Source: Spirochaetales bacterium
GTDB taxonomy: Bacteria; Spirochaetota; Leptospiria; Leptospirales; Leptonemataceae
NCBI GenBank assembly: GCA_015075425.1
Contig: JABTUL010000001.1
Span: 2,232,001 to 2,296,000 of the forward strand
Length of the DNA stretch: 64,000 bases
Direction of reading: 5' to 3'
This document shows, one piece after another, positions 28,954 through 37,292 of this stretch. Below the pieces are notes generated by a model. That model made no database searches and was not told the DNA's origin. It saw nothing but the letters and a program-made list of their open reading frames with translations. Numbering within the stretch: the first letter of the stretch is position 1; each line of letters starts with the position of its first letter. The position numbers were made by a program, and so were the translations under genes.

Positions 28954-28987
28954 AGATCCAGGCCGGCCCGGGAGGGCCCCTTAGCAA

Positions 28988-29252
28988 GCCTTTAACCCGG
29001 ATTATTCATGAAAGTGTATGCGTAAAGTACAGGTTCAAAGAAAAACCGCCCCGCACTGGGCGGTTTTTCATCATTTCCACGAAAACCCGGAGCTTGTTTG
29101 TAAGAACAGTGTGTCGCGCGCGGCCTTGCCCCTGTCGCGGAGCCACGGAGGGCGCAGCGCCCCGCATTCGGGCAAGGACGTCCGTATGCGGGGCCAGGGG
29201 TAAGGTCGCGTGCGGCGCCCCACTGTTTTCACGAATAATCCGGGTTAAAGGC
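28988..29252. repeat. MITE-like element with 26-bp terminal inverted repeats
   Basis: The ends 28988-29013 and 29227-29252 are inverted copies with one mismatch over 26 bp (GCCTTTAACCCGGATTATTC, then A or G, then TGAAA). A second imperfect inverted pair lies inside at 29107-29134 and 29195-29225, and an inner perfect pair CCCCGCAT/ATGCGGGG at 29160-29167 and 29186-29193. The left side carries about 90 extra bp with a terminator. No transposase and no clear target duplication were seen. It may be a non-autonomous mobile element or a large structured RNA; only one copy is visible in the window. Confidence 0.65.
29041..29068. terminator. bidirectional rho-independent terminator
   Basis: AAAAACCGCCC (29041-29051), loop CGCACT, GGGCGGTTTTT (29058-29068). 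The stem has a run of T at its 3' end in both directions. On the minus strand it would end the rsmH-ftsL transcript before murE. Confidence 0.85.
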
Positions 29253-29253
29253 A

Positions 29254-29550
29254 TTACCGTTTCTGCAATTCCACGCGCACCACACGATTTTTTGCCGGTT
29301 TCTGTCCGTGTTTACTGCGATACAATTCTTCAATCCGGACTTCGCGCGAGACGCTGGCAATGGCACCTTTGAGCGCCTGATTCTTTTTGATGATTTCCTG
29401 TTGCTGCCGTACCAGAACATCCATCTCACGCTTGACAAGGGCCGTCTCAATGGTCAATTTACTGTAGAGCAGCAGCAAAACTCCCACAGCAGTGAAAGCC
29501 AGGGTAAAAATGCCCATCGGTTTTAGAGAGCGGACAGCAGCCAGAATCAC
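29254..29550 (-). CDS. ftsL: FtsL-like septum protein
   Basis: A 98-residue bitopic membrane protein: short cytoplasmic start, one helix (MGIFTLAFTAVGVLLLLYS), then a coiled coil (VKREMDVLVRQQQEIIKKNQALKGAIASVSRE) and RIEELYRSKHGQKP, like the leucine-zipper region of FtsL. Sequence conservation in FtsL is weak; the call rests on this architecture and on the position right after rsmH, overlapping it by 4 bp. Confidence 0.7.
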   Translation of the reverse strand: MILAAVRSLKPMGIFTLAFTAVGVLLLLYSKLTIETALVKREMDVLVRQQQEIIKKNQALKGAIASVSREVRIEELYRSKHGQKPAKNRVVRVELQKR

Positions 29551-30458
29551 GTTTCATTATCGGCCAATCGTTCCACCACCCTCAGGCGGGCGGAACGGGC
29601 CTGGCGATTCTGCTGTACCTCCTGGTAGCCGGGCTTGATGGCATGCCGGGTAAGCAAACGGAAGTTGTTCTGCCCCAGCAATCGAAAGCTTTGTTTCACA
29701 GAACGATCCTCGCCGGAATGAAAGGACAGAATGGCCAGCCGCCCACCCACGGATAGAAGGGGGGGCATTTGCTGCAAAGCGCGCTCGATGTTAGCAGACT
29801 CTTGATTCACGGCCATACGCAATGCCTGAAAGATCAGCGTTGCCGGATGGTGCTTGCGTGAGGTGGACCCGAACAGGCGGGTCAACTCGCGGGCGCTCCG
29901 GTAAGGCCGATTTTTTATCAGTCTACCGGCGAGCTGTGCTGCCTTTGCCGGTAGATAAGAGGACTTGAGAATCTCCGTTAAAACGGAAAGACTGGAATCA
30001 TTGAGAATTTCAGCGGCCGTGGGACCATCTTTCGAAAAACGCATGTCCAGCAAATCGTCATGAAAGCTAAAACCCCGGCCGGCCTCTCGCAACTGGTAGG
30101 TGGAAACGCCCAGATCCAGAAGAATGAAATCAAACTGATCGGCTTCTTCTATGTCAGCGTAAGAGCGGCCACAAAGAAAGATGCCGGCCGGCAATGTGTC
30201 AGGGAAGGGATAGGACACGATCTCCACCTTCTGACCGGCCAGCTGTAACCGCTGCTCTGCCCTCTTTAACATCTCTGGATCAAGCTCAGTGGCAAGAATC
30301 GTTGCCCGGGGAAACTTCTGCGCCAGAGCCAGGGTATGCCCCCCGTCGCCCAGGGTTCCGTCCAGAATCCGCCGGCAGGACTCCGGGCAATGATCCAGGA
30401 TCTCTGTGGTCAGGATCGATGGATGCCAGGAAGCTTTTTTGGTTTCCAGTGCAGACAC
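29547..30458 (-). CDS. rsmH: 16S rRNA (cytosine-1402-N4)-methyltransferase
   Basis: A ~303-residue RsmH (MraW). Core motifs: ASWHPSILTTEIL, the SAM loop LDGTLGDGGHTLALAQKFP, FDFILLDLGVSTYQL, GRGFSFHDDLLDMRF, LTRLF and LRMAVNQESANIERAL, SVGGRLAILSFHSGEDRSVK. The GTG at 30458 is chosen because the conserved sequence begins just after it; the open frame extends to an ATG at 30500 that would overlap the divergent kinase start and adds unusual Cys-rich residues. No mraZ precedes it. Confidence 0.93.
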   Translation of the reverse strand: MSALETKKASWHPSILTTEILDHCPESCRRILDGTLGDGGHTLALAQKFPRATILATELDPEMLKRAEQRLQLAGQKVEIVSYPFPDTLPAGIFLCGRSYADIEEADQFDFILLDLGVSTYQLREAGRGFSFHDDLLDMRFSKDGPTAAEILNDSSLSVLTEILKSSYLPAKAAQLAGRLIKNRPYRSARELTRLFGSTSRKHHPATLIFQALRMAVNQESANIERALQQMPPLLSVGGRLAILSFHSGEDRSVKQSFRLLGQNNFRLLTRHAIKPGYQEVQQNRQARSARLRVVERLADNET

Positions 30459-30498
30459 AAAAAAAAACTCTAACCGACATTTCAGGCAGGAACATATC

Positions 30499-31476
30499 AT
30501 GGAAGGAAAAAAAGCGGTTCTGGTCTACAATCCGGCCAGCGGCAAAGGAAAAGCAAAAGACAGGGCCATGGATTTTGCCCGGCTGTGGCAGGAAAAGTTC
30601 GGAACGGAATTGCGCCTCAGATCCACTCGCTCCCTTGAAGACATTCGAGTGGCCGCACGGGAAACAGCAGGAAAAGAATACATCCAGATCTTCATGGGCG
30701 GCGATGGTACTCTTTCCGAATCCGTTCAGGGTCTATCGGAAAGCAATGACTTCAAAGGTCTTGCCCGCCCTGTTGGACTCTTACCCGGTGGAACGGGCAA
30801 TAGCTTCCTGCGCGACTTTGGCATCACTTCCTATGAAGAAGCCCGCGACGCACTGCTGGCCGCCATCGCCAGCGACTCCAGTCTGACCATTGATGCGGGC
30901 ATCATTGAATACCAGAAATGTGAGCCCCAGAATCCGGCCCGCGGCAACGCAACGCGACGCATCACCTTCAATATCTGGGGTGTGGGTCTCATCAGTAACA
31001 TCACAGTGACAGCGATCAAAATGCGTTTTCTGGGATCTTTAAATTACACACTGGCAACTGTACTGAAAATTTTTACTCATCGTCCCGATCGCTTGAAAGT
31101 GACCATTGATGGCAAGCCGGAAGAACTTTTTTGCAATACCCTGATTGTTTCCAACAGTCGTTTTACGGGAGGTGCAATGGAGATGGCACCGGGAATCCGC
31201 GTCAACGATGGCCAGCTTTTTCTGGTCTGCCCGCAATTCACGAGTACTCTGAAACTCTTCAGCTTCTTTCCTACAATTTTCAAAGGTACTCATGTGAATC
31301 ATCCCAGCATTCGCACGGGATTCATTAAAGAAATCAAAGTTGAACGTGAAGATCCTTTCATCATGAATGTCGATGGTGAACTGGAGATCGGCTACGATCC
31401 GGGGCTCCGGGTTGTTCCCGGCTACTGGAAAGTGTACATGCCTGCGGAGAATATCAAAAAAGCTACGGCTAAATAA
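30499..31476 (+). CDS. diacylglycerol/sphingosine-kinase-like lipid kinase
   Basis: A 325-residue DAGK-catalytic-domain protein. It begins MEGKKAVLVYNPASGKGKAK, has the nucleotide-binding IFMGGDGTLSESVQGL and VGLLPGGTGNSFLRDFGI, and a C-terminal beta-sandwich ending with FIMNVDGELEIGYDPGLRVV. These enzymes phosphorylate diacylglycerol or related lipids at the membrane. The ATG is preceded by CAGG; a longer in-frame extension into the divergent rsmH promoter is discarded. The 3' end overlaps the convergent ThyX-like gene by 8 bp. Confidence 0.88.
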   Translation: MEGKKAVLVYNPASGKGKAKDRAMDFARLWQEKFGTELRLRSTRSLEDIRVAARETAGKEYIQIFMGGDGTLSESVQGLSESNDFKGLARPVGLLPGGTGNSFLRDFGITSYEEARDALLAAIASDSSLTIDAGIIEYQKCEPQNPARGNATRRITFNIWGVGLISNITVTAIKMRFLGSLNYTLATVLKIFTHRPDRLKVTIDGKPEELFCNTLIVSNSRFTGGAMEMAPGIRVNDGQLFLVCPQFTSTLKLFSFFPTIFKGTHVNHPSIRTGFIKEIKVEREDPFIMNVDGELEIGYDPGLRVVPGYWKVYMPAENIKKATAK

Positions 31477-33019
31477 GGCGTGTGTAGCTTTCCAGATCCT
31501 TATCCCATACCGGAACACCACAGTAGCGATCGCCTTCCGGGCAAAAGGGTGTTACCCCGGCCATCTTGCGCACCCAGCAGGGTGCCTTGATCCAGCGGGC
31601 AATACCGGGCTGAAAGGCCGATAGCTGCTGCAACTCTTCCACGGAAGCCTGAAAAATCTCCTCCTGGGCGTTGTAGCAGGTGCGTGTCTTCCATTTATGA
31701 TGCAAATTCAGCAGATCGCCGGACTCATAGAAACGCACCGGGAAGGCATTGGGCAATAAATAACTGGCTTCTTCCGGCGAACCACCCGAGTCCATAAAAG
31801 CAGTCGTTCTGGCAAAAATCTCCTGCATAATGGCAGCGTAACGATCTTCTATCTGTGGGCGGGAACGCACAAGAGCTGGCGTTACATAGTCCGGCTTTCC
31901 TGTGTAATGGCTCATAAGAACCGGCCGCGACGCCGGTACCATGCGATGGCGCTGATCCTGCGAATCAGCGGTGTGGGACAACTTCTTCTGGAAAGTATAG
32001 TGCAAATTGTAAAGTGCCCGCGTGGTTCGCGATAGGCTGCTTTCATTGAGTGTGGAACGCAAGTAGTTATTGGAAGCGGGAGAGAGAACCATCTCTATGG
32101 CCCGGGCATCTGACAGCGCCATCTGCGACTGGCCAAGTACTGTGCGGACGGCCGCTGCAAGCAAAGCCTCCGATCCCTCCATTGGTGCATACAGTCGCAC
32201 TATTTTACCATCCAGGGCGCGGTCAAACTCCTCAATGAAATTTTGCGCGTCTGGATTATTCCTGAGCTGCCCGTAGCTTTCTATAAAAAATTTATACTCT
32301 AAGGTGTCTTCCAGATGTTCGGGATCTGCAAATTCAGCAGCGTAATCCGGATCACTTTTCTCTACGGCCTCTATCATGGCGTTTACCACGGCCGTAGTTT
32401 CTTCCGGCACGTCAAAAGCACGGCAGAGCTTGCGATAACGGTGCAGGGTCAGTCCATTGATCGTATGATAAAGATAGGTGTGCGTGGAAAGAGGCAAAAC
32501 GTAGCGGGCCACTTCCATAGCCTTCTTCTTGATAACTGCCTGCCAGCGATCTGGTTTGGCTCGCCGGGCCGGAAACAGACGAAAAAACTCCTGAGCGGCC
32601 AGGTCCCGAAGTGACAGACAGAGTTCCTCATAAGCGTGCATGGAAAAAGCAACGGCCTCACTGTACAGTTGTTTTGACCGCGAAGAAAGCCCCGGCGGCG
32701 TATAGTAATGCTCGGTTTTGACGGCCACATAACGCTGGCTGACCTGTTCTGAGTTATAGTACGGATGAGAATGCAGAAAGCTCCAGACCATCTGACGACT
32801 CACACCTTCAATGGCAAAGATGAACTGGGGGTGCTGCCGGGTGGTAAGATGGCCCGCCTTCAGAGTGGACTGCGCAATTCGATCGCGCAGGGCGCGGGCC
32901 TCTTCCGTCGCGCTCACATCCTGGGGCCAGACAATGCCTCGACTCGAATAGCAGGTACGGGCTGAGGCAATGGATACATCGAAGGGGTTTCGGGTAGAAT
33001 CGATCAGGGTAACCCGCAC
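31469..33019 (-). CDS. tandem ThyX-like protein (two divergent thymidylate-synthase-X domains)
   Basis: A 516-residue protein, twice the length of ordinary ThyX, with two ThyX-like halves. In the first half SRQMVWSFLHSHPYYNSEQV (74-93) followed by SQRYV aligns with the ThyX motif region, but the flavin/dUMP-binding Arg-His-Arg reads His-Ser-His (83-85). The second half keeps RHR at 357-359, followed by MVPASRP instead of the usual serine-bearing sequence. Both keep histidine- and arginine-rich surroundings. ThyX normally methylates dUMP with FAD and methylene-tetrahydrofolate as a tetramer of short chains. This may be a pseudo-dimeric ThyX in which each half contributes part of a site, or a protein with a different role. 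Confidence 0.75.
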   Translation of the reverse strand: MRVTLIDSTRNPFDVSIASARTCYSSRGIVWPQDVSATEEARALRDRIAQSTLKAGHLTTRQHPQFIFAIEGVSRQMVWSFLHSHPYYNSEQVSQRYVAVKTEHYYTPPGLSSRSKQLYSEAVAFSMHAYEELCLSLRDLAAQEFFRLFPARRAKPDRWQAVIKKKAMEVARYVLPLSTHTYLYHTINGLTLHRYRKLCRAFDVPEETTAVVNAMIEAVEKSDPDYAAEFADPEHLEDTLEYKFFIESYGQLRNNPDAQNFIEEFDRALDGKIVRLYAPMEGSEALLAAAVRTVLGQSQMALSDARAIEMVLSPASNNYLRSTLNESSLSRTTRALYNLHYTFQKKLSHTADSQDQRHRMVPASRPVLMSHYTGKPDYVTPALVRSRPQIEDRYAAIMQEIFARTTAFMDSGGSPEEASYLLPNAFPVRFYESGDLLNLHHKWKTRTCYNAQEEIFQASVEELQQLSAFQPGIARWIKAPCWVRKMAGVTPFCPEGDRYCGVPVWDKDLESYTRLI

Positions 33020-33098
33020 GGGATCTGATTCTTATGTCGCCTGCATCGTGCAAGTAGAAAAGCTTGTGAGCCAGGCACACAAGAAGAGAAAGGTCCTG

Positions 33099-34139
33099 AT
33101 GCTCCGCAAATTCGGCCCGGTCGTGGCGAGTGCCCTTGTTTTCCTTCCCGAAATCCTGCTGCCTCATGAAATCTTCATCCGCGGCGGCCTGGCCACGGGC
33201 GAGCAGCGACCCCATTTTGCTCTATCTCACAAAAAGGACGATCTTTTCGGGAGTGGTCTGGGCGGAGCAACAGATGGCGCATGGAGTGGGACCTGGGGAA
33301 GTGACAACCTGCGAGCGCTCCCCGTGTTTGTCGGCTACGTCCATCCGCAGAACTACTACGCTGGCTTTGACTTCTCATTCCAGGAAAGCAACTTGAGCCG
33401 CAGCTCCATCTACAACACAAGAATTTCCGGAAACGATGGCCAGCTCATGGGCCGCGAAAATCTGGAAAAGTATCGCGAGACGCGACAGGTTATTGAAGCT
33501 GGCTACCGTTTGAATCCGGGATCACTGAGCGTCATTCCCTATGTGGGAATACGGGAGTGGAATGCTTCAGGGAGTCTGACCGGACGCAGCCGGGGTAGCG
33601 GAGCATTCTCCGGACAACGTGAATTTCTCGCCGGTCACATACAGCCGGGTTCCAGACTCAGTCAGGAATCCACAGCACCCGTTGTTGGCCTGCGCGGTCA
33701 GGCAAAGGCCGGTCCGGTAGAGGTTGCCCTGGGTCTGCGATTGTTTGCGGGTAACGGTACCTACCATGAGCGCATCACCACTTCATTCTATAACACGGGC
33801 CTGGGTGTTCTTGCAACGCAAAGCAGCATTCGGCAAACGACAGCCCGGATGAAGGAACAAGGTTTTGAGAGCACTCTGGATCTGGACTACCCGCTGGCAG
33901 AAGGAATCGCGCTTTTTGCCGGCATCGGCTTTGGTATCACGGAAGTCCGCCTGGAAAATTTCAGCTCCATTCACCTGCTGGAACGCGAAAGCTATTTTCA
34001 GGAACGCACGACAGATTCCCGTTCCGATTTTTTTGTCTTTGATGAGGCGGAATTCTTGCACGACCGATTGACCTACGCGAAACAAACGGGGCATTCCTTT
34101 CTCTTGCGCTTCGGCATTGCCAGCAAAATTGGCTTATGA
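33099..34139 (+). CDS. probable outer-membrane beta-barrel protein
   Basis: A 346-residue exported protein. The ATG at 33099 follows AGAGAAAGG and starts the signal-like MLRKFGPVVASALVFLPEILL; the open frame extends further upstream without a plausible start. The mature part alternates aromatic and polar residues in amphipathic strands (LPVFVGYVHPQNYYAGFDFSF, VIEAGYRLNPGSLSVIPYVG, VEVALGLRLFAGNGTYH, LDLDYPLAEGIALFAGIGFG) and ends in FLLRFGIASKIGL, compatible with a barrel. I do not recognise a family. It overlaps the convergent arsS by 6 bp. Confidence 0.65.
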   Translation: MLRKFGPVVASALVFLPEILLPHEIFIRGGLATGEQRPHFALSHKKDDLFGSGLGGATDGAWSGTWGSDNLRALPVFVGYVHPQNYYAGFDFSFQESNLSRSSIYNTRISGNDGQLMGRENLEKYRETRQVIEAGYRLNPGSLSVIPYVGIREWNASGSLTGRSRGSGAFSGQREFLAGHIQPGSRLSQESTAPVVGLRGQAKAGPVEVALGLRLFAGNGTYHERITTSFYNTGLGVLATQSSIRQTTARMKEQGFESTLDLDYPLAEGIALFAGIGFGITEVRLENFSSIHLLERESYFQERTTDSRSDFFVFDEAEFLHDRLTYAKQTGHSFLLRFGIASKIGL

Positions 34140-35120
34140 AATTTCACCGCCGCAGCTTGAGCCGTTGCCGGCCGTGCAGCCAAAGCAATGGCTGGCCGTA
34201 ACAATGAAGCGGCTGGCAAAGCGCTGTGCATCCCAGTCACGTATATGCCCTATGGGATTGGATTTTAACTCCAGCATCTGGTTGAAATCGCAGTCATACA
34301 GACTTCCCTCCCAGCCGATGCTGACCTGGTAGCGGCACATCAGCCCGGCAACTGTGGCCGGATTGTAGGCGGAAACGAGTAGGTCCATGTAATCTTGAAA
34401 CCGGCCGGCGCGGATGAGGCTGTCCAGAAATCGACTGATGGGCATGTTGTTGATGCAGTAAAGAGAATGAAAGAAAATGCCGTAGCGATCCAGGAGTTGC
34501 TTTTTGAACTCCCGCTCCAGTTCCTTCTGGTTGGGAGAAAGAAGCAATCCCGTCGGATTATAAACTAAATTTAGTTTTAATCCTCCATCCCGTCCGTAGC
34601 CGCGGGCATTGAGTTTTTGTAAAGAGTCTATTGATTTGTCAAAGACTCCCTGGCCGCGCTGGCGATCTGTGCGGGCAGCGGCAAAATGCGGCAGGGAGGC
34701 TACGACTTCAACCTCATTGTCAGCTAAAAAATCAAGCAAATCTTCCTGGCCTGGTTCAAACAGCACGGTCAAATTGCAGCGATCTATGACATGCAGGCCG
34801 CGTTCCTTCAGACGAGTCACCAGCCAGCGAAAATCGGGATTGAGTTCAGGCGCTCCGCCTGTAATGTCTGCCGTGGTAACCCCCGGTGTTTGATCCAGAG
34901 CCGTGAGAATCTGCTCCATGGTGGAGCGAGTCATGATCTCCGTACGTTTGGGACCCGCTTCCACATGGCAATGTAAACAGGCCTGGTTACAGAGTTTGCC
35001 CACATTGATCTGAAAGATAGAAATATTGACCGCCTGCAGATTCGAACCCCATGATTCCTGCAGCCTGTCCTGGAAGTTGTAGCTACCCGCGAGCTTTTCT
35101 CTTTGAACGGTTACTTCCAT
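34134..35120 (-). CDS. arsS: arsenosugar biosynthesis radical SAM protein ArsS
   Basis: A 328-residue radical SAM enzyme with the canonical CX3CX2C cluster motif at Cys44, Cys48 and Cys51 (CNQACLHCHVEAGPKRTE), DITGGAPELNP, and a C-terminal cysteine-bearing extension (LMCRYQVSIGWEGSLYDCDFNQML, HCFGCTAGNGSSCGG) typical of the DUF3641-containing ArsS group. ArsS is linked to attachment of a deoxyadenosyl group to dimethylarsenic in arsenosugar synthesis. The gene lies 37 bp after the peroxidase-like gene that usually accompanies it; no arsM methyltransferase is visible in the window. Confidence 0.88.
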   Translation of the reverse strand: MEVTVQREKLAGSYNFQDRLQESWGSNLQAVNISIFQINVGKLCNQACLHCHVEAGPKRTEIMTRSTMEQILTALDQTPGVTTADITGGAPELNPDFRWLVTRLKERGLHVIDRCNLTVLFEPGQEDLLDFLADNEVEVVASLPHFAAARTDRQRGQGVFDKSIDSLQKLNARGYGRDGGLKLNLVYNPTGLLLSPNQKELEREFKKQLLDRYGIFFHSLYCINNMPISRFLDSLIRAGRFQDYMDLLVSAYNPATVAGLMCRYQVSIGWEGSLYDCDFNQMLELKSNPIGHIRDWDAQRFASRFIVTASHCFGCTAGNGSSCGGEIS

Positions 35121-35157
35121 TTAGCTTCCCTGAAGACAATTTACTCCGGCTGTGAAA

Positions 35158-35502
35158 TCAAACAGACAGGTCATCGATTTTATTCATCATCTGAACGGAA
35201 TGCACAAGTGTAATCCCGGCAACCATGGCGGCCGCAACATGCACGGCTTCGCTCATTTGTTCTTCATCCGCTCCTTTCTCAAGAGAGGACGATGTGTAAG
35301 CATCAATGCAATAGGGGCACTTGAGCGCATGAGCCACTGCAAGGGCGATGAGCGCCTTTTCCCGCTCCGAAAGCGCACCCCCGGCCATTGCTTTTCCATA
35401 GTAAGAAAAATAACTTGCTGCCAGGTCTTTATTCACCCGGCCAATATCGCCAAAGTGGGCCAGGTCCTTTGCGTCGTAGTAGTAGGGTCTTTTAGTTTCC
35501 AT
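35158..35502 (-). CDS. arsenosugar-associated AhpD/CMD-like peroxidase protein
   Basis: A 114-residue carboxymuconolactone-decarboxylase/AhpD-like protein. It carries the redox motif KCPYCIDAYT (Cys62 and Cys65) with the AhpD-type SEREKALIALAVAHAL helix before it and a histidine-bearing SEAVHVAAAMVAGI after it. This short form, starting with YYYDAKDLAHFGDIG, is the one that accompanies arsS in arsenosugar loci. It probably gives reducing or peroxidatic help to that pathway (inference). It precedes arsS in the same direction. Confidence 0.85.
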   Translation of the reverse strand: METKRPYYYDAKDLAHFGDIGRVNKDLAASYFSYYGKAMAGGALSEREKALIALAVAHALKCPYCIDAYTSSSLEKGADEEQMSEAVHVAAAMVAGITLVHSVQMMNKIDDLSV

Positions 35503-35545
35503 CCGGGGAGTCAGTCGTTTGAGACAGGCAAAAGTTACAAGATTT

Positions 35546-36214
35546 TTACAGGGGTGTTTTGAGTCCGTAGGCTATGAAATTGGAGCCGCAAATGGGCAGG
35601 CAATAGGTCCCGAATATGCCGGAACGATGGTGGATGCGCATGAGCAGGCGGCTGCGAGATCCGGGCAGGCCCACATCCACCTCTGTAAGCAAATAGTTCA
35701 AAAGCCGCCTGACCGGAGCCTCCTCGAAGCGAGCTTTCAGCGGATCACGCCGCGGAAATTCCAGCTCTGGAGTTCCGGCAGCATAACTGCTTCCCGCGCC
35801 AAAAGCAAAACTTGCCGGAAACAGCCACGGATTTTCGAGGCGCGCGAGAAGCAGTCCGACCACTTCTGGATGGGTTTGCAGTCCCGTGTGCCTCACAATT
35901 TGTCCTTCCGCTTCAAAGCGGAAGGGATACAGTCGACCGTTCAGTTGCTGGTTTAAGGCCAGAAAAGCAAGCCAGGAATTGCGATAATCCGTATGAAAAG
36001 AACCTAAAATTTCCTGAAAGTCACTATCCGTATACATTCCGTAACCGGCCGCTAAACTGAGGCCCGCGTGACCGCTCATGCCCGCAAGTGGTCCAAATAG
36101 CGGTCCGGCCGACCCCGGGGCTCCCGGAGAGGCACGGAGCATCCCTGCCAGAAGAACCAGCAGTACAAAGATACGGCCAGAAGGGGGGCGCAAGGCACCG
36201 GTCACCAGGGACAT
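35546..36214 (-). CDS. exported protein of unknown function
   Basis: A 222-residue protein with a hydrophobic signal (RIFVLLVLLAGMLRASPG). The mature sequence has outer-membrane-like alternation (HAGLSLAAGYGMYTDSDFQEI, LLNYLLTEVDVGLPGSRSRLLMRIHHRSGIFG) and ends with NFIAYGLKTPL. HHRSGIFG followed by a conserved-looking SNFIAYGLK resembles the C-terminal strands of lipid-A-modifying or acyloxyacyl-hydrolase-like barrels, but I do not assign it there. The ATG at 36214 has AAAGGA directly before it and overlaps the upstream gene by 13 bp. Confidence 0.6.
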   Translation of the reverse strand: MSLVTGALRPPSGRIFVLLVLLAGMLRASPGAPGSAGPLFGPLAGMSGHAGLSLAAGYGMYTDSDFQEILGSFHTDYRNSWLAFLALNQQLNGRLYPFRFEAEGQIVRHTGLQTHPEVVGLLLARLENPWLFPASFAFGAGSSYAAGTPELEFPRRDPLKARFEEAPVRRLLNYLLTEVDVGLPGSRSRLLMRIHHRSGIFGTYCLPICGSNFIAYGLKTPL

Positions 36215-36684
36215 TCCTTTAAAGCAGAGATTGCTTCCTTCTGCCACGGCCAGTCCACGGGGAGGCTATCCGCGTCATAGCACTGAAGCATGCCTTCCCC
36301 CCGGCAGTAAAGGTTTTCCGGCCACTCCGGTAAGGAATAAATGGCTGAACCCAGCGCCGTTGCGATGAGACCCACGGGAGGCATAAAAACGCCGTACAGC
36401 CCGTCCTCGCGGTCTGTATGAATTCGCTGCCGGCAATCGCCAGAACGAATCTCCCAGCTGTACGTTCCCTGAGCGCTAATGCGCGTCAGGGCCCCCAGAG
36501 TCAAAAGCGAGTACCCTGCGTTTTTTAAAAAAGCGCCCTCTTCTTTCCTGGACAGGAGCCTGATTTCTACCGGCCGAGCTCGCCTGCCCCCGTAAATTTC
36601 GACCGGAGAAACGGACGGTCTCACCTCTGGCAGGGCGCAGGATATAAGACCAATAAGAAAGATACACCAGAAACGTGCCGTCAT
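36202..36684 (-). CDS. putative lipoprotein of unknown function
   Basis: A 160-residue protein starting MTARFWCIFLIGLISCALPE, a signal peptide with a lipobox-like LISC (Cys16). The mature part is short, with a hydrophobic stretch near residue 101 (PPVGLIATALGSAIYSL) and four to five cysteines that might form disulphides. No family is recognised. It shares an operon-like arrangement with the exported protein downstream (overlap 13 bp) and the membrane protein upstream. Confidence 0.6.
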   Translation of the reverse strand: MTARFWCIFLIGLISCALPEVRPSVSPVEIYGGRRARPVEIRLLSRKEEGAFLKNAGYSLLTLGALTRISAQGTYSWEIRSGDCRQRIHTDREDGLYGVFMPPVGLIATALGSAIYSLPEWPENLYCRGEGMLQCYDADSLPVDWPWQKEAISALKECPW

Positions 36685-36725
36685 CCGCCGTTGGACAACG
36701 GCACCTCAGGCACGGTTCAAAAAAA

Positions 36726-37238
36726 TTACGATGAAACCTTGCCGGTTTCCTCCAGGGCCCGCCCTTTGCGCAAAGAGGCAAAGAAGGCTGCTACTTTATC
36801 TTTCGCTTTTTCGCGGCGCCAGATGGCAAAAACCAGGGCCATGGCCAGCCAGAGCGGTAAGAAAAGAATCAGGACATAGGTGACCCGGAGCGTGAAAGAA
36901 AAAAGCCCCAGGAAAGCCCCCTTGAAATCGGGCCAGACCACGGGCATAGCCGCCACTTCCAGCTCAAGCACCAGGCTTTCGGGCTCAATCTTCTCGACGA
37001 GTCGGCTGGAGGGTAGCCTCTGTAAAAATTGGAAGAGGTCTTTCTGGGTGCCAAACTCCAGATGGGCGCGAATGCCGTTTTCCTGACTCTGCCAGGAGCG
37101 CAGTGTGCCCTCACCCAGGCGACCCAGAAGCTCACGGCGGAAATCTGCCACGTCCGGCACGGCCAGACTTACCCGGGAGGTCGACTCTGCAGAAAGCGCA
37201 CTGACAAATAGTAATAGCAAAAGCACCGACTTTTTCAT
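36726..37238 (-). CDS. small membrane protein with exported N-terminal domain
   Basis: A 170-residue protein: a signal peptide (MKKSVLLLLLFVSALS), an extracytoplasmic domain of about 90 residues (RVSLAVPDVADFRRELLGRL; FLQRLPSSRLVEKIEPESLV), one strong membrane helix (VTYVLILFLPLWLAMALVFAIW) and a basic cytoplasmic tail. The start at 37238 is chosen by the signal peptide; the open frame extends upstream to 37364, overlapping hisI on the other strand. Function is unknown. Confidence 0.6.
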   Translation of the reverse strand: MKKSVLLLLLFVSALSAESTSRVSLAVPDVADFRRELLGRLGEGTLRSWQSQENGIRAHLEFGTQKDLFQFLQRLPSSRLVEKIEPESLVLELEVAAMPVVWPDFKGAFLGLFSFTLRVTYVLILFLPLWLAMALVFAIWRREKAKDKVAAFFASLRKGRALEETGKVSS

Positions 37239-37292
37239 GAGCAGAGGTAAAATAAACCTGGTCAGGGCGACCAGCCTTTTTCCCTTTTGTTT

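Larger units (their letters stand above)
28954..29253. other. 300-bp gene-free stretch between ftsL and murE
   Basis: No open frame of interest on either strand. It is filled by a 265-bp structure of nested inverted repeats and a bidirectional terminator (both listed separately). In most bacteria with this gene cluster the transpeptidase gene ftsI (pbpB) lies at this point. Confidence 0.7.

Noticed and set aside
28988-29252. Insertion sequence carrying a transposase
   Set aside because: Terminal inverted repeats exist, but there is no coding capacity and no clear target-site duplication.
30459-30500. N-terminal extension of rsmH up to the ATG at 30500
   Set aside because: It would overlap the divergent kinase start, adds non-conserved Cys-rich residues and passes through a 9-T run.
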